Of a stretch of 64,000 nucleotides of DNA, positions 27,133 through 36,468 are shown one piece after another (the stretch's first letter is position 1; each line of letters begins with the position of its first letter). A model generated the notes under the pieces. That model had not been told where the DNA came from. It ran no database searches and saw only the letters and a list, made by a program, of their open reading frames with translations. The DNA lies in contig NZ_CAKLPZ010000005.1 of assembly GCF_923081025.1 (NCBI RefSeq), positions 124,001-188,000 on the forward strand. Reading direction: 5' to 3'. The stretch is from Neolewinella maritima (GTDB taxonomy: Bacteria > Bacteroidota > Bacteroidia > Chitinophagales > Saprospiraceae). The position numbers and the translations under genes are program-made.

Positions 27133-29559
27133 ATGTACCACACCTTGCTACTGGCGTTCCTGACGCTGCTCACCGCTGACGTCTTCGCCGCCGATACGCT
27201 CCGCCATCACCTCAACCTCAATGCCGACTGGCAGTACCTCGCCGAGCCACTCACCGACGTAGCGGATCTCGGTGCGGCCACCGATTGGGAGCCGGTCACC
27301 CTGCCCCACACCTGGAACCAGTGGGACGCCGTAGACGATGCGGCCGGCTACCGCCGCGACGCCAGCTGGTACCGCAAGACCCTCCCCATCCGGGACTACG
27401 GCGATGCCCGCTACCTGCTCTACTTCGAGGGGTCCAATATCACCACCGAAGTGTACGTCAACGGCCAACGTGCTGGCGGACACGTCGGGGGCTACGTCGG
27501 CTTCCGGGTCGACATCACCGACTTCATCACCCCCGGCGCGGACAATACGCTCGCCATCCGGGTAGACAACGGCTACAATCCCGACGTCATCCCGTCTCAG
27601 AAGTCGGACTTTTTCATTTACGGCGGCATCACGCGCGACCTCTGGCTCGACGTGGTCCCCGCTACCTACCTCGTCCACACCCACGTCAGTACCCCCGAAG
27701 TCACCAAGGACCGGGCGCGCACGCAGGTGCAGGGGCGAATACAGACGGCCACCACCGTCCCCACGACCTACCGGGTCAAGGCCGCCGTCATCGATCCCGA
27801 CGGAACGCAACTGAGCAAGATCCACCGCGACTTCACCAATGCAGGAGACAGTCTCGACTACCGCATCGACTTGCCCGAAGTGACCGCCCCCCGCCTCTGG
27901 TCACCGGCTAGTCCTGACCTATATACGCTGTTGGTAGAGGTGTACGAGGGTGACCGGCTCATCGACACTCACCGCGAGCGCTACGGCTACCGCTTCTACC
28001 GCTTCGAGCCCAATGGAGCCTTCTACCTCAACGGCGAACGGCTCCTCCTGCGTGGCACCCACCGCCACGAGGAGCACGCCGGACTGGGAGCGGCCATGCC
28101 CGACTCGCTGCACCGCCGCGATATGGAAATGATCCGTGAGATGGGTGGCAACTTCGTCCGCCTGGGCCACTACCCCCAGGACCCGGAGGTATACCGCGCC
28201 TGTGACTCACTGGGACTGATCGTCTGGGACGAGCTACCCTGGTGCCGCGGCGGCAAGGGCGGCCCCGCCTGGGAGGCCAACACCCAACGCCTGCTGGAGG
28301 AGCAGATCGTGCAGAACTACAACCACCCCAGCATCTTCTTCTGGTCGTTGGGCAACGAACTATACTGGCTGCCCGACTTCGAGGGTGGTGACGATACCGA
28401 GGGGCTCAATACTTTCCTACGTACCCTCAATCAGACCGCCAACCGGCTCGACCCCTACCGGTTCACGGCCATGCGCAAGTACTACGAGGGGGCCGGCATC
28501 ACCGATGTGTTCTCCCCCTCCATCTGGTCGGGCTGGTACGCCGGGGTGTACAGCAACTACGCCAGGGCACTGGAGGATAGCCGGCAGAAGTACCCGCGCT
28601 TCCTGCACATGGAATACGGAGGCTCCAGCCATATAGGCCGCCACACCGAGAACCCCATCACGGGGGAGGGTTCCGTAGCCGAAGACGACTGGGCCGAGGC
28701 CGTCAGTCAGGTGGGCGTAACCAACATCGCCCAGACCGGCGACTGGACCGAGAACTACATCGTCGATCTGTTCGACTGGCACCTGCGGGTGTCCGAGACC
28801 ACCGACTGGTTCGCAGGCAATGCTCAGTGGGCCTTTAAGGACTTCGGTACCCCGCTACGTCCCGAAAACCCTATCCCCTACCTCAACCAGAAGGGGCTGG
28901 TCGACCGCGCCGGCAATCTCAAGGATGCCTACTACGTCTTCAAGAGCTACTGGTCGGACGACCCCTTCGCCTGGATCGAGAGCCACACCTGGACCGAGCG
29001 CAGCGGACCGGAGGGCAAGGAGCGTGAAGTGTCCGTATTCAGCAACGGCGAGGAGGTAGAGTTTTTTCACAACGGCACCTCCCTCGGCCGCAAGACTAAG
29101 GACATCAACGCCTTTCCCGCCTCGGGCCTCCACTGGCCGGTCGACTTCACCGCCGGGGCCAATACCTTCGAAGCCGTCGCCTACCGGGCGGGCGCCGAAG
29201 TGGCCCGCGATACCCTGACCGTCAACTACACCTTCGACCGGGCCGGCACGGCCAGCCGCATCGTGCTCAGCCACCGTGCGCTAGCTAACGGCAACGTACT
29301 CGTCGAAGCCATCATGCAGGATAGCGAAGGCCGCCGCGTGCTGGACTACGAGGGTCGGGTCTACTTCGACCACAGCGGGCCTGGTAAGCTGCTGGTCGAC
29401 TGGGGCCTGCCCACCCGCAGCCAGGTCATCGAGATGGCTAACGGCCGGGCCGCCATCGAGCTGGTACCGGCTGCGGGCCGTACCGTGATCGAGGCGCGGA
29501 ACCAGGACTTCAAGGGCAGCTACCTCGTCATCGAAGCGGGGGATACCACTAAGCGCTAG
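27133..29559 (+). CDS. glycoside hydrolase family 2 protein (beta-galactosidase/glucuronidase type)
   Basis: 808 residues with a signal peptide (to about residue 20, VFAAD). An N-terminal sugar-binding jelly roll (30-180) is followed by an Ig-like domain (180-280) and a TIM barrel. The general acid/base Glu is in FWSLGNELYW and the nucleophile Glu in LHMEYGGSS. A C-terminal DUF4982/Ig-like part follows. It would cleave a beta-linked galactoside, glucuronide or mannoside in the periplasm. It is followed by a large hairpin and a polysaccharide-lyase-like gene, suggesting joint use on a marine or plant glycan. Confidence 0.88.
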   Translation: MYHTLLLAFLTLLTADVFAADTLRHHLNLNADWQYLAEPLTDVADLGAATDWEPVTLPHTWNQWDAVDDAAGYRRDASWYRKTLPIRDYGDARYLLYFEGSNITTEVYVNGQRAGGHVGGYVGFRVDITDFITPGADNTLAIRVDNGYNPDVIPSQKSDFFIYGGITRDLWLDVVPATYLVHTHVSTPEVTKDRARTQVQGRIQTATTVPTTYRVKAAVIDPDGTQLSKIHRDFTNAGDSLDYRIDLPEVTAPRLWSPASPDLYTLLVEVYEGDRLIDTHRERYGYRFYRFEPNGAFYLNGERLLLRGTHRHEEHAGLGAAMPDSLHRRDMEMIREMGGNFVRLGHYPQDPEVYRACDSLGLIVWDELPWCRGGKGGPAWEANTQRLLEEQIVQNYNHPSIFFWSLGNELYWLPDFEGGDDTEGLNTFLRTLNQTANRLDPYRFTAMRKYYEGAGITDVFSPSIWSGWYAGVYSNYARALEDSRQKYPRFLHMEYGGSSHIGRHTENPITGEGSVAEDDWAEAVSQVGVTNIAQTGDWTENYIVDLFDWHLRVSETTDWFAGNAQWAFKDFGTPLRPENPIPYLNQKGLVDRAGNLKDAYYVFKSYWSDDPFAWIESHTWTERSGPEGKEREVSVFSNGEEVEFFHNGTSLGRKTKDINAFPASGLHWPVDFTAGANTFEAVAYRAGAEVARDTLTVNYTFDRAGTASRIVLSHRALANGNVLVEAIMQDSEGRRVLDYEGRVYFDHSGPGKLLVDWGLPTRSQVIEMANGRAAIELVPAAGRTVIEARNQDFKGSYLVIEAGDTTKR

Positions 29560-29566
29560 CAAACCC

Positions 29567-29636
29567 AGGTCGAGGCGTTGCACGCCGAGTGACTGCTGAT
29601 CACCCGCCTACACTCGGCGTACAACGCCTCGACCTT
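29567..29636. repeat. long inverted repeat, 25-bp arms
   Basis: Left arm 29567-29591 and right arm 29611-29635 pair with a single mismatch (AGGTCGAGGCGTTG start, CAACGCCTCGACCT end) around a 19-nt loop. It lies between the GH2 stop and the next ATG. It may terminate the first transcript or protect mRNA ends. No U-tract follows on the + strand, only TAATA. Confidence 0.6.
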
Positions 29637-29649
29637 AATACACACTACT

Positions 29650-30852
29650 ATGATCCATCCATTACGCGCCTGCTTGTTTTTCCTGTGCTTGTTTAGCCTC
29701 ACCGCCTGCCAGCAATCCACCGCACCGGCGGACGCGCCCGTAGTGACGGCAGTGGACGATACGACGGACTACTTCGACCGGGACGAACTGCTGGAAACCG
29801 CCGAGGCCTACCTGGACGAAGCGCCCGTGCCCCTGACCGCCTCCGTGAGCGAGCGCAGTGCGGGCGGTCCGCGCGACTTCTACTCCGAAGGCGACTACTG
29901 GTGGCCCGATCCCGCGAACCCGGACGGCCCCTACATCCGACGCGACGGGGAGAGCAATCCGGAGAATTTCGTAGCCCACCGGCTAGCCATGGTAGACATG
30001 AGCAAGCAGGTAGCCACCCTGGTGGCCGCCTACAAGCTGACCGGCGAGGAGAAGTACGCGGACAAGGCGATGGAACACCTGCGCGCCTGGTTCGTAAGCG
30101 ATGAGACGAGTATGATGCCCAACCTGCTGTACGCCCAGGCGATCAGCGGTCGGGTGACGGGTCGGGGCATCGGCATCATCGATACCATCCACTTGATCGA
30201 GGTGGCCAAGGCCATCGAAGTACTGCGGGCGCTAGGCTACCTGGACGGGCCGGAGGACGAAGCCCTGACCGGCTGGTTCGATCAGTACCTGACGTGGATG
30301 ACGACCCACGAATACGGTCTGGCCGAGCGCGATAACGGCAACAACCACAGCACCTGGTGGGCCGCCCAGGTGGCCGCCTTCGCCAGTGTGGCCGGCCGGG
30401 AAGCCGAGCTGGGACTGGCCCGTGAAGCCTATAAGAACATGCTGACCGTACAGATGGACAGCACCGGCGGCTTCCCGCAGGAACTGGAGCGTACCAAGCC
30501 CTACATCTACACCCTGTTTAACCTGGAGGGCTTCGCGGTGCTGGCCGACTACGGCTCGCGGGACGGCGACCACAAGCTGTGGGACTACGAAAGCGCGGAC
30601 GGCGACGGTAGTCTGCAGCGCGCCTTTGCCTTCATGGCCCCCTACCTGATGGACAAGGACGGCTGGCCCTACCCGCCCGATGTGGCCTACTACGACGAGG
30701 TGCCGATCCAGTCGCCCGGCATGCTGCTGGCGGCGCGGGCGTACGACGACGAGCAATTGCTGGACGCCTGGAAGGAGCTCGACCCGGAGCGGAAGTCCCA
30801 GGAGATCGAGCGCAACTTCCCGATCCGGCGCCCGTCACTGTGGGTGGAGTAA
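29650..30852 (+). CDS. alginate-lyase-family lipoprotein
   Basis: A 400-residue lipoprotein (lipobox LTAC) with an all-helical (alpha/alpha toroid) composition and the conserved active-site motif NNHSTWW (in RDNGNNHSTWWAAQ), together with EGDYWWPDPANPDGPYIRRD near the start. These are hallmarks of the alginate lyase (PL5-like) superfamily, which beta-eliminates uronic-acid polysaccharides. Fine specificity cannot be told. Confidence 0.85.
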   Translation: MIHPLRACLFFLCLFSLTACQQSTAPADAPVVTAVDDTTDYFDRDELLETAEAYLDEAPVPLTASVSERSAGGPRDFYSEGDYWWPDPANPDGPYIRRDGESNPENFVAHRLAMVDMSKQVATLVAAYKLTGEEKYADKAMEHLRAWFVSDETSMMPNLLYAQAISGRVTGRGIGIIDTIHLIEVAKAIEVLRALGYLDGPEDEALTGWFDQYLTWMTTHEYGLAERDNGNNHSTWWAAQVAAFASVAGREAELGLAREAYKNMLTVQMDSTGGFPQELERTKPYIYTLFNLEGFAVLADYGSRDGDHKLWDYESADGDGSLQRAFAFMAPYLMDKDGWPYPPDVAYYDEVPIQSPGMLLAARAYDDEQLLDAWKELDPERKSQEIERNFPIRRPSLWVE

Positions 30853-30856
30853 ACGC

Positions 30857-30894
30857 AAACGGCCTACTTCCAGTGCTGGAAGCAGGCCGTTTTA
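30857..30894. terminator. intrinsic terminator after the lyase gene
   Basis: AAACGGCCT-type stem pairs with AGGCCGTTTTAC around CTTCCAG/CTGGAAG, ending in TTTTAC 40 nt after the lyase stop. It also serves the convergent gene at 30913. Confidence 0.75.
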
Positions 30895-30912
30895 CTCGTA
30901 GCTAGTGTTCGA

Positions 30913-31395
30913 CTAGTTCTGCGACTCGATGATCTCCAGGGCGATATCGGTGTGCTGCTTATCGGCCTGCTCGGCTTCCTTGCGGCAGGTTTCCATATTC
31001 TTGGAGGTCTGGGTGAGGCCGGCGCGCTTAGCGTAGGCATCCATGGTACCGAAGGCGGCGATCCAGTAGTGGAGGGCGAGCTGTCCGGTCTCGATGATGG
31101 CCAGGTCGCGCGAGTAGTCGTCCGTGTACTTCTTCACGACGTCGGTGCTCACGTCGTAGAGCGCCTCGATGATGCGGTTACCGGGCTCGGAGCTGCCGCC
31201 GGATTCTTTGAGGGCTTCGTCGACGCGCTTGCGCCACTGCTCGGCGGTCTTGTTGCCTGCTTCGAGGGCGGACTTCAGTTTCTGATTGCTCGCTGCGTTG
31301 TTGATCTCAGCGGTAGCTTTCTTGGCGATTTCGCCGCCGGCCTTCATGGAGGCGAGGCTTTCTTGGATCAGGTAGGTGAGTTGGTCGTTGGCCAT
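30913..31395 (-). CDS. YciF-like DUF892 ferritin-like protein
   Basis: 160 residues, almost entirely helical and rich in Glu, Ala and Lys, as expected of a four-helix bundle. The TYLIQESLASMKAGGEIAKKA opening (given here as TYLIQESLAS) and the LALHYWIAAFGTMDAYA segment match the DUF892/YciF type of stress-induced, ferritin-fold proteins. The substrate is unknown; relatives are induced by stationary-phase or osmotic stress. Confidence 0.72.
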   Translation of the reverse strand: MANDQLTYLIQESLASMKAGGEIAKKATAEINNAASNQKLKSALEAGNKTAEQWRKRVDEALKESGGSSEPGNRIIEALYDVSTDVVKKYTDDYSRDLAIIETGQLALHYWIAAFGTMDAYAKRAGLTQTSKNMETCRKEAEQADKQHTDIALEIIESQN

Positions 31396-31551
31396 GGGTC
31401 GGTTTGGTTGGGGGTTAAATGTGCTTGTACTACCCGAACCCGGGGGTTTTTGTTCCCACTTTTTGGTGGGTGGCTACGGTAGCTTGGCTTTTGTTTCCTC
31501 TCCCCCGGCCCCTTCGGAGTACTGTGAGGAGTAGAGGTATACGATGTCGAT

Positions 31552-33297
31552 CTACTGATTAGCCTCCAGGTAGCCCAGTACGTAGGTGAGGGGGGCGTTC
31601 CAGTTGAGGCAGATCTCGTTGCTGGCGTAGCTCCCTTCTTCGTCCACCCAGCTCTGCATGGGGGCCAGACCGTCGGCGTAGCTGACGTACGCGCTGTCCT
31701 GCTGTTTGGCGTTGGGTCCGCCGGAGAGCAGGCCGGGTACCGGAGCGGCGATGCCGTCGGCGATGCTGGGTCGGTGGTGGATATTCATGGGCGAGCGGCT
31801 GCCGAAGCCGGTGAGGTAGCAGACCCCGTTCGGGTTGTTGCCGAATACGTAGTTGACGCAGTCTTGCATGGCGGTCAGGTAGGTGGGCTGTGGATCCTGC
31901 CGGTGGGCGGCGGCCAGGAGCATGGCGGCGTTGAGCACATCGGAGTTGCTGCCCCACTCGAAGTCCGTGATGGGCTGGCGGTACGGGTTCTGATCGATGC
32001 CCAGGACCAGGCTATCGGCCAGGGTGATGACCAGTCCCCGCAGCTCGTCGTGCAGTTCCTGCGGCACCCGGTCCGGAAAGCGCAGCAGGCTGAAGGCAGC
32101 CAGGTTGGCCATGTAGCCGGTCCAGCTCTCGCCGGCGTGGTAGCGGATGCGGGGCGGGCGGGCCTGCAGTTCATTGTAGTACGCCTGCTCACCGGTAGTG
32201 GCAAAGAGCTCGGCGGCGGCCCAGGCGCGCTCGTCGTCGGCATTGTCGTCGCCGTACTCTCCGGTGCTGACGTCGGCGGGGTTCCGGAACACGGCGGAGG
32301 GATGAGCGATACCCCAGTCGTAGGCCCGGCGGGCGGCGGCAAGGAGGCGGTCGGCGTAGGCGGCATCCAGGGGGCGGTACACGCGGGATGCCTGGGCGGT
32401 AGCGGCCGCGAAGTCAAAACTGGCGGTCGTGCTCTTACCCACAATGTAGCGCGGACTGGTAGCCGCAGCGGGCAGTACCATGCCCTCGAATTCCAGCGTG
32501 GTGAGTTTGTGAAACAGCCCGCCGTCGCTGTCCTGCATGGTCAGCATCCAGTCCAGCTCCGTGCGGAGTTCGTCCAGGTAGTCGCTCCGTCCGTTGCCGC
32601 TTTCGGGGATATTCAGGCTGCCGTCGGGCGCGGGGTCGCCCACATCCTCGTACAGACTCAGGTACTGCCCCAGTGGGAACGCTCCGTTGACGATATACTT
32701 ATTGTAGTCGCCCGCATCGTACCAGCCGCCGGGGCAGCTCATGCTTCCCGCAGGCCGACCGCTAGACGGATGAAACCGCACGTCCGTATCGGGGTGCCCC
32801 GCCGCCCGGGCGTATTCCCCGGCATATCCTTCCGGCAGTGCTTCACCGGCCCGCTGGTAGTACAGTCCCCGCACCGAAGCGATGAACGGCTCCTGCAGCA
32901 CCCGATCGGATACGTGCACAACGTCCGAATAGCCAGCCCCAGAGATATATATGCGGTAGTCGCCCACGGGCAGGGGGTCGCTGCGGGTGGGCTGGGCGAG
33001 TACGCCGGCCAGGGCGGTCCAGTCCTGCCGCCGACCCAGGTAGCCCTGGCGTACGATGCTGTCCCCGGCTACGTTGGTGATGTAATAGGTGGAGTCCGGC
33101 CGGTCGGTGGCCATCCTACCTTCCGCTACGTAGGTGAACTGCAGGTCCTGATCGGGATAGTAGCCCACCTGGTTGAACTGGATACCGGGAGTGGTCTTGC
33201 CGTCGAAGCCCGGCGGGCTATCCGCTTCCGACTCGCAGGACAGCAGGCAGAGCGTAAGGAATAAAAGTAGAAGAAGGGAGACACCGCGCACGGACAT
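31552..33297 (-). CDS. glycoside hydrolase family 9 cellulase-like enzyme
   Basis: 581 residues from MSVRGVSLLLLLFLTLCLLSC, a lipoprotein signal; the frame's longer upstream extension crosses the divergent sigma-factor start and is rejected. An N-terminal Ig-like CelD domain (about 30-130) precedes the alpha6/alpha6 barrel. The catalytic Asp pair lies in WYDAGDYNKYIVNG and the acid Glu in SYASNEICLNWNAPL. It hydrolyses beta-1,4-glucan or related chains. The gene diverges from the sigma-factor operon. Confidence 0.88.
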   Translation of the reverse strand: MSVRGVSLLLLLFLTLCLLSCESEADSPPGFDGKTTPGIQFNQVGYYPDQDLQFTYVAEGRMATDRPDSTYYITNVAGDSIVRQGYLGRRQDWTALAGVLAQPTRSDPLPVGDYRIYISGAGYSDVVHVSDRVLQEPFIASVRGLYYQRAGEALPEGYAGEYARAAGHPDTDVRFHPSSGRPAGSMSCPGGWYDAGDYNKYIVNGAFPLGQYLSLYEDVGDPAPDGSLNIPESGNGRSDYLDELRTELDWMLTMQDSDGGLFHKLTTLEFEGMVLPAAATSPRYIVGKSTTASFDFAAATAQASRVYRPLDAAYADRLLAAARRAYDWGIAHPSAVFRNPADVSTGEYGDDNADDERAWAAAELFATTGEQAYYNELQARPPRIRYHAGESWTGYMANLAAFSLLRFPDRVPQELHDELRGLVITLADSLVLGIDQNPYRQPITDFEWGSNSDVLNAAMLLAAAHRQDPQPTYLTAMQDCVNYVFGNNPNGVCYLTGFGSRSPMNIHHRPSIADGIAAPVPGLLSGGPNAKQQDSAYVSYADGLAPMQSWVDEEGSYASNEICLNWNAPLTYVLGYLEANQ

Positions 33298-33400
33298 GAA
33301 TTTGGGAGAAAGATACGGGCTGCCCCATGTGATCTGTCCGGGTCCGGACCACGCATCCCCCACCCCACCGTATCTTGGGTTTAAACCCCAGCGCCCCGCA

Positions 33401-33946
33401 ATGCTGAGCATGAAGGAAAAAGAACTCATCGAGGGTGCCCTGCGCAACGACGAACGCTGTCAGCGGGCCCTCTTCGACCGCTACGCACCGCTCCTGATGG
33501 GCGTGTGCCAGCGCTACTGCCGTACCCAGGCCGAGGCCGAGGACGTGCTGCAGGACACCTTCGTGCGCCTGTTCGCCAAGCTGCCCAAGTACGGCTTCCA
33601 GGGCTCGTTCGCCGGCTGGGCCCGCCGGCTGTGCGTCAACGTAGCCCTCAAGACCTACCAGCGCAAGCGCTTCACGATGGAGCAGACCGGCCTGGACAAT
33701 ACCCCCGAGCGCGGCGGCGCGCCCACCGCCTACGCCGACCTGGGGGAACAAGAACTGCTGCAACTGATCCAGCAACTGCCCGACGGCTACCGCATCGTGT
33801 TCAACCTCTACGCTATCGAGGGCTACAGCCACAAGGAGATCGGCGAGCGGCTCGGCATCCAGGAGGCCAGCTCCCGCTCCCAGCTCCTCAAGGCCCGCAA
33901 GACCCTGCAACAACAAATCGCTCACCGCCAACGCATCGCTATATGA
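33401..33946 (+). CDS. ECF-type RNA polymerase sigma factor
   Basis: 181 residues. Sigma region 2 covers about 15-85 (QRALFDRYAPLLMGVCQRYC, AEDVLQDTFVRLF, FAGWARRLCVNVAL). Region 4 at 115-170 contains LPDGYRIVFNLYAIEGYSHKE and GIQEASSRSQLLKARK (each written in part). MLSMKEKELIEG allows starts at 33401 or 33410. The stop overlaps the next gene by 4 nt, coupling it to its membrane partner. A TATCTTGG element at 33371-33378 is a likely -7 box. Confidence 0.9.
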   Translation: MLSMKEKELIEGALRNDERCQRALFDRYAPLLMGVCQRYCRTQAEAEDVLQDTFVRLFAKLPKYGFQGSFAGWARRLCVNVALKTYQRKRFTMEQTGLDNTPERGGAPTAYADLGEQELLQLIQQLPDGYRIVFNLYAIEGYSHKEIGERLGIQEASSRSQLLKARKTLQQQIAHRQRIAI

Positions 33947-35244
33947 GTGACGTAGACCAACTGTTCCGCGACGGCCTCGGCGATCGCAAACCCGACGTAC
34001 CGGCCGACCTCTGGCAGCGCATCGCCGCCAACAAGGCCAGCATCCCGGAAGGGGAAGCCCTCGACCAGGCCTTCGCCGGCGCACTAGGTGCCCGACAGGC
34101 CGCCGTACCCCCGAATATGTGGGCCCGCATCGCCGCCGCCCGCCGCACCACCCCGTACTACCGCTACGCCGCTGCCCTCCTACTACTCCTCGGCCTAACT
34201 ACCGGCTACTTCGTATGGGATACGGCCCCTACACTCGATTCTTCCCCCCTTCCAGACGGGCGGGGCACGCAGGTGCAAAATGAAGTACCGGTCGCGCAGG
34301 CTGCATCTACGGAGCTGTCTACCTCCAACGATCGAGCGGATGCACCCCTTTCACCGCAGTCTTCTTCTGTTGATATCGGCACGGTACCCCCCGCCACGCC
34401 GCCGGCTAATACCGCAGCATTAGCTTCCTCAAGCGCTCCACCTATTGCACAGTCAGCTGCGGCAGCCGATGCACCCGTGCGGGCACCCCGCAGCGCGACC
34501 ACCGCCCGGTCGGTCGCTACCCTACCCGCTGACTTCCTGCCCGTAGCCAATCTGCTTCCTGAGACCGGACCAGTGCTTGTCGCCTCCGAGGGAGGCTTTC
34601 GGGCCAGTGGTCGCCACCGCCTGCAGGGGGAGGTACTGCTGGGCGCGGCCTACGCCCATCAGCGCTTCGGACTACAGCGCCCGACTGCGCAGGAGCAGCG
34701 CACGCTGCGTGAGGTGAGCGAGTTTCCGGAAGTGAGCTACCAGCTCAGTGCCCGCCTGCGCTACCGACTGGGGGGTCCGTGGCGCATCCTCACCGGACTT
34801 ACCTACGTCGAGTTGCGCAACCAGTTTGAGTACGAGGCGATGCTACAGGGTAGTCCCCGCCTGCTGCGCAGCAACAACCGCCTGCGCATGCTGGAAGTGC
34901 CCCTGCTGGCCAGCTACGAACTGCCCGGCCGGCGGCTGCGGCTCAGTGTGAATGCCGGTCCGGTAGTACACCTCAGCACCGGCGTCAGCGGCCAATTCCT
35001 ACACCCCGACTCAGCACAGCCCCGCGACCTCGCCGCCGACGGGCAGTACCGCCGCTCCGTCGGGCTGGGCTGGACTACCTCCCTGACCACCACCTACACG
35101 GTGGGCAAGCAGCGGGGCATCCAACTGCTGCTGGAGCCCTTCTTCAAGCAGTACCTGGGTTCCTTTACCGCTCCCGAAGCCACCCTGGCGGAGCACTACT
35201 GGATGGGCGGTCTGCAGGTCGGACTGCGGAAGCAACTCAGGTAG
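33943..35244 (+). CDS. membrane partner of the sigma factor with beta-barrel-like C-terminus
   Basis: 433 residues from the ATG that overlaps the sigma-factor stop. The cytoplasmic N-terminus has two copies of an anti-sigma-like helical motif (about 1-30 and 38-63: DVPADLWQRIAAN and AVPPNMWARIAAA). One TM segment lies at about 70-86. A long, low-complexity Ser/Ala/Pro periplasmic linker (90-200) is followed by a beta-rich C-terminal domain like small outer-membrane barrels (240-433). The layout fits an anti-sigma/signal-transducing protein spanning the inner membrane; the barrel call is uncertain. Confidence 0.7.
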   Translation: MSDVDQLFRDGLGDRKPDVPADLWQRIAANKASIPEGEALDQAFAGALGARQAAVPPNMWARIAAARRTTPYYRYAAALLLLLGLTTGYFVWDTAPTLDSSPLPDGRGTQVQNEVPVAQAASTELSTSNDRADAPLSPQSSSVDIGTVPPATPPANTAALASSSAPPIAQSAAAADAPVRAPRSATTARSVATLPADFLPVANLLPETGPVLVASEGGFRASGRHRLQGEVLLGAAYAHQRFGLQRPTAQEQRTLREVSEFPEVSYQLSARLRYRLGGPWRILTGLTYVELRNQFEYEAMLQGSPRLLRSNNRLRMLEVPLLASYELPGRRLRLSVNAGPVVHLSTGVSGQFLHPDSAQPRDLAADGQYRRSVGLGWTTSLTTTYTVGKQRGIQLLLEPFFKQYLGSFTAPEATLAEHYWMGGLQVGLRKQLR

Positions 35245-35283
35245 GCCGCAAGCCGTACATTTAGCGCCATCTAACTGCCGCTC

Positions 35284-36450
35284 ATGCCTGCTTCCGTCGC
35301 TACTCCCTCCTTTCCCGACTCCGACAAGACCGACTGGCTGGAACGGGCCACCAAGGAACTCAAGGGCCGCGACCTGGACCGACTGGATTGGGAGGTCAAC
35401 GAGCGCATCCGCCTATCGGCCCACTATACCGCCGAAGACGTCACCCCCCTCCCCGCGCTGGATCGCTCCGCGGGCTGGACCATCGGGGCCTACGTCGACT
35501 CCGGCACGAATGACGCGATCAACGCCTCCGCCCTACGGGCACTGAACCAGGGCGCCGAAGGGCTGCTGTTTCGCCTGTTCCGGCAGCCCGGCGCGGCGGA
35601 TATCGATGCGCTGCTGCACGACGTGCGGCTAGACTTCATCTCGCTGCACTGTGCGCTGCGCTATCCCGGTCAGGATCCGGCGGAGCTCTTCCGCGACCTG
35701 GTCGGTTACCTGCGGCGGGAGGGCTACGACCTGCGGCAGATCCGCGGCTCGGTAGACTTCGACCCCCTGCTCGACTGGAGCGAGCCGCCCTTCCCCCCGC
35801 TGATCCGCCTGCTGGGCTTCGTGAATCGCTGGATGCCCGACTTCCGGGTACTACAGGTCAATGCGGCCGGATTCAATAATGGTCCGGCCCTGGCAGACGC
35901 CGAGCTGGCCCTGGCCCTGGCCAAGGGGGCGGAGTACCTGCAGCAGCTGCGGGAGCGTGGGGCCGAGCCCGCGGTCGTCAATCAGCACCTGCAGTTCGCC
36001 TTTACGGTGGGCAGCTCCTACTACGTAGACATCGCCAAGTTGCGGGCCTTCCGCGTGCTGTGGGCGAATGTGCTACGGGGATTCGGGATCGAATCGGCCC
36101 CGCCGGTGGTGATCGCGGCGCACTCCGACGTAGCTACCCTTATGGCGGACCGAGACCAAAATCTGCTGCACCTGACCACCCAGGCGCTCTCGGCCGTCAC
36201 CGGTGGGGCAGAACTGCTCTTCCTGGCACCACCCGAGGGGGACGATGCGCCGCCTACGCCGCTTGGCCACCGGCTGTCCATCAATATCCAGCACCTGCTG
36301 AAGCTGGAGGCCGGACTGGCGGACTACGCCGATCCCGCCGCCGGCAGCTACTACCTCGACACCCTCACCGCGCAGCTGGTCGATGCCGCCTGGGAGCGCT
36401 TTCGCACCATCGAGGCGCAGGGTGGTTTTGCGGAAGCCACCGATTTCTAG
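35284..36450 (+). CDS. methylmalonyl-CoA mutase small-subunit-like protein
   Basis: 388 residues matching the N-terminal CoA-binding barrel of methylmalonyl-CoA mutase beta chains. Signs are the DSDKTDWLERATKELKGR opening, RYPGQDPAELFRDLV, the ALVNAAG-like QVNAAGFNNGPALADAEL strand and the end LEAGLADYADPAAGSYYLDTLT. There is no C-terminal B12-binding domain, as expected for the small subunit. The large subunit is not in the window. Succinyl-CoA to methylmalonyl-CoA interconversion is the family reaction. Confidence 0.82.
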   Translation: MPASVATPSFPDSDKTDWLERATKELKGRDLDRLDWEVNERIRLSAHYTAEDVTPLPALDRSAGWTIGAYVDSGTNDAINASALRALNQGAEGLLFRLFRQPGAADIDALLHDVRLDFISLHCALRYPGQDPAELFRDLVGYLRREGYDLRQIRGSVDFDPLLDWSEPPFPPLIRLLGFVNRWMPDFRVLQVNAAGFNNGPALADAELALALAKGAEYLQQLRERGAEPAVVNQHLQFAFTVGSSYYVDIAKLRAFRVLWANVLRGFGIESAPPVVIAAHSDVATLMADRDQNLLHLTTQALSAVTGGAELLFLAPPEGDDAPPTPLGHRLSINIQHLLKLEAGLADYADPAAGSYYLDTLTAQLVDAAWERFRTIEAQGGFAEATDF

Positions 36451-36468
36451 CCACCAAGACATTCTGAT

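Noticed and set aside
31774..33264. A 496-codon plus-strand frame opposite the GH9 gene
   Set aside because: Antisense shadow; GH9 catalytic motifs lie on the minus strand.
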